A stretch of 5,939 nucleotides of DNA from Bacillota bacterium (GTDB lineage: Bacteria; Bacillota_E; Sulfobacillia; Sulfobacillales; Sulfobacillaceae), in contig JAKAAL010000301.1 in assembly GCA_021802375.1 (NCBI GenBank), forward strand, positions 1 to 5,939, given 5' to 3'. The notes beneath the pieces are model-generated. The model did no database searches, had not been told where the DNA came from, and saw only the letters and a program-made list of their open reading frames with translations. A program made the position numbers and the translations under genes. This document shows positions 5,193 through 5,939 of the stretch, piece by piece (position 1 is the first letter of the stretch; each line of letters begins with the position of its first letter).

Positions 5193-5939
5193 TTAGTTGT
5201 TCACCGGCACGGGCACGGGGCAGTTGATGGGATCGTAGTGTTGGAAGGGTTGGCTGCAATGGGTGTCTTGTCCGTTGTAGACAAGGCAGTTTTCTTCCCA
5301 GGCATAGCCGGGTTTGTTTTTCACACACGACAGGGGTTTGGTGATTTCGGCACAATTGGTGGAACTGGATGCCGTGGTATTTTGAATGGACTGCGATGTA
5401 CTGGAATGTTCTGTTGGTCCGGGACACGTGTACCAGGTATGAACCGTCGTCGTCGTAATTGTCCCGGTTTCTTCATGCGTAGGAGAACAACCGGTGGACG
5501 AACACGATCCCGCACACCCGTTGGGGACGAAAGAGCCGGAGTAGGAACGAGCGCCTCCCGGAGGAGCCGTGCAGGATGGCGGCGGATTAGACGAAGTCGG
5601 AGGCGGGTTGGATGACGAGGGAGGGGGATTAGACGAGCTCGGTGGGGGGCTCGATGACGTCGGCGACGTGGTTGGTGGTGATGATGACGGCTGAGCGCAT
5701 TGGTCCGCCCAGGTGCCATGACAGGTTGTGGAATATGATGGAGTACACGCCGGCATGTTTTCGGTCTTGACAGTCGCGCAATGATAACTCGCACATCCAG
5801 CAAAGTTATACTGTCCACCGGGACAACTAGTGGGATCTGTACAGCCGGTACCATTGGAATTCTCGACTTCCGGTGGGGTACAGCTGCTACTGCTACAGTT
5901 ATTATTATCTTCAGAGTTGCCGTTTTGACACCAGGGTTG
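5193..5939 (-). CDS. Cys-rich, Pro/Ser-rich surface protein, C-terminal part only
   Basis: The frame is open from the right edge for 248 codons to a TAA at 5195-5193, so the start lies outside the window. An internal ATG at 5756 is not the true start: the frame and its Cys-rich character continue upstream of it. The visible part has three zones. The first (about 80 residues) has ten Cys, with Asn/Ser/Gly-rich spacers such as SEDNNN and PGGQYNFAG. A Pro/Ser/Thr linker follows with four 7-residue repeats of the SSSNPPP type. The last zone (about 125 residues) has ten more Cys, a Thr/Ser-rich middle and ends CPVPVPVNN. Twenty Cys in total, an even number, suggests disulfide bonding outside the cytoplasm. 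No transmembrane anchor or sorting signal is seen at the C terminus. A secreted adhesin or surface appendage component is plausible, but no family is recognised. Its transcript ends at the strong terminator just downstream. Confidence 0.75.
   Translation of the reverse strand, partial: QPWCQNGNSEDNNNCSSSSCTPPEVENSNGTGCTDPTSCPGGQYNFAGCASYHCATVKTENMPACTPSYSTTCHGTWADQCAQPSSSPPTTSPTSSSPPPSSSNPPPSSSNPPPTSSNPPPSCTAPPGGARSYSGSFVPNGCAGSCSSTGCSPTHEETGTITTTTVHTWYTCPGPTEHSSTSQSIQNTTASSSTNCAEITKPLSCVKNKPGYAWEENCLVYNGQDTHCSQPFQHYDPINCPVPVPVNN
5577..5660 (-). repeat. Four 21-bp in-frame repeats encoding a Pro/Ser linker
   Basis: Four consecutive 21-base units encode TSSSPPP, SSSNPPP, SSSNPPP and TSSNPPP. 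The units differ mostly at third codon positions, so the amino-acid pattern is preserved while the DNA has diverged. This suggests selection for an extended, flexible linker and a site where copy number could vary between strains. Confidence 0.85.

Noticed and set aside
4915..5615. Long frames on both strands overlapping the surface-protein gene
   Set aside because: Their translations are Arg/Pro-rich or Gly/Arg-rich shadows. The Cys-rich frame is supported by in-frame repeats and by the terminator just after its stop.

Overview
The window looks like accessory DNA from an acidophilic or thermophilic Gram-positive bacterium, possibly Sulfobacillus-like. This is inferred from strong AGGAGG-type ribosome binding sites, TTG and GTG starts, Trp/Gln/Arg-rich small proteins and a secreted Cys-rich, Pro/Ser-rich surface protein. 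The assignment is tentative. No replication, tRNA, rRNA or CRISPR feature is visible. Base composition is uneven: about 440-1530 is AT-leaning and about 3040-3660 is clearly GC-rich, which suggests a mosaic.

Left part, plus strand: 1-465 is a non-coding leader containing inverted repeats and a possible minus-strand relic. It precedes a secreted protein (466-1527) with a signal peptide and chymotrypsin-like serine peptidase motifs. After a 154-bp gap comes a 351-aa ADP-ribosylglycohydrolase (DraG/ARH) fold protein (1682-2737) whose metal-binding motifs are degenerate. About 300 bp without a convincing gene follows.

Right part, minus strand: read from right to left, the window opens inside the C-terminal 248 codons of a 20-Cys surface-type protein (5939-5193), which ends at a textbook rho-independent terminator (5176-5144). 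Next come a 91-codon small membrane-protein reading frame broken by a TAG at codon 13 (5048-4773), a 36-aa single-helix membrane peptide with its own ribosome binding site (4720-4610), and a guanylate-kinase-like protein with a 69-residue N-terminal extension (4610-3837). The peptide's stop overlaps the kinase start as TGATG, so translational coupling is likely. A hairpin at 3801-3815 closes this group. A separate GC-rich pair follows: a 71-aa protein of unknown function (3650-3435) and a winged-helix DNA-binding protein (3393-3043). A perfect tandem 10-bp repeat lies over the likely promoter of this pair.

The most noteworthy points are the degenerate ARH-fold protein, the peptide-kinase coupling with an extended and altered kinase, the TAG-interrupted membrane-protein frame, and the repeat-over-promoter arrangement of the small regulator pair. 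No complete known defence or mobile system can be assembled from these genes, and a shared function is not shown by the sequence.
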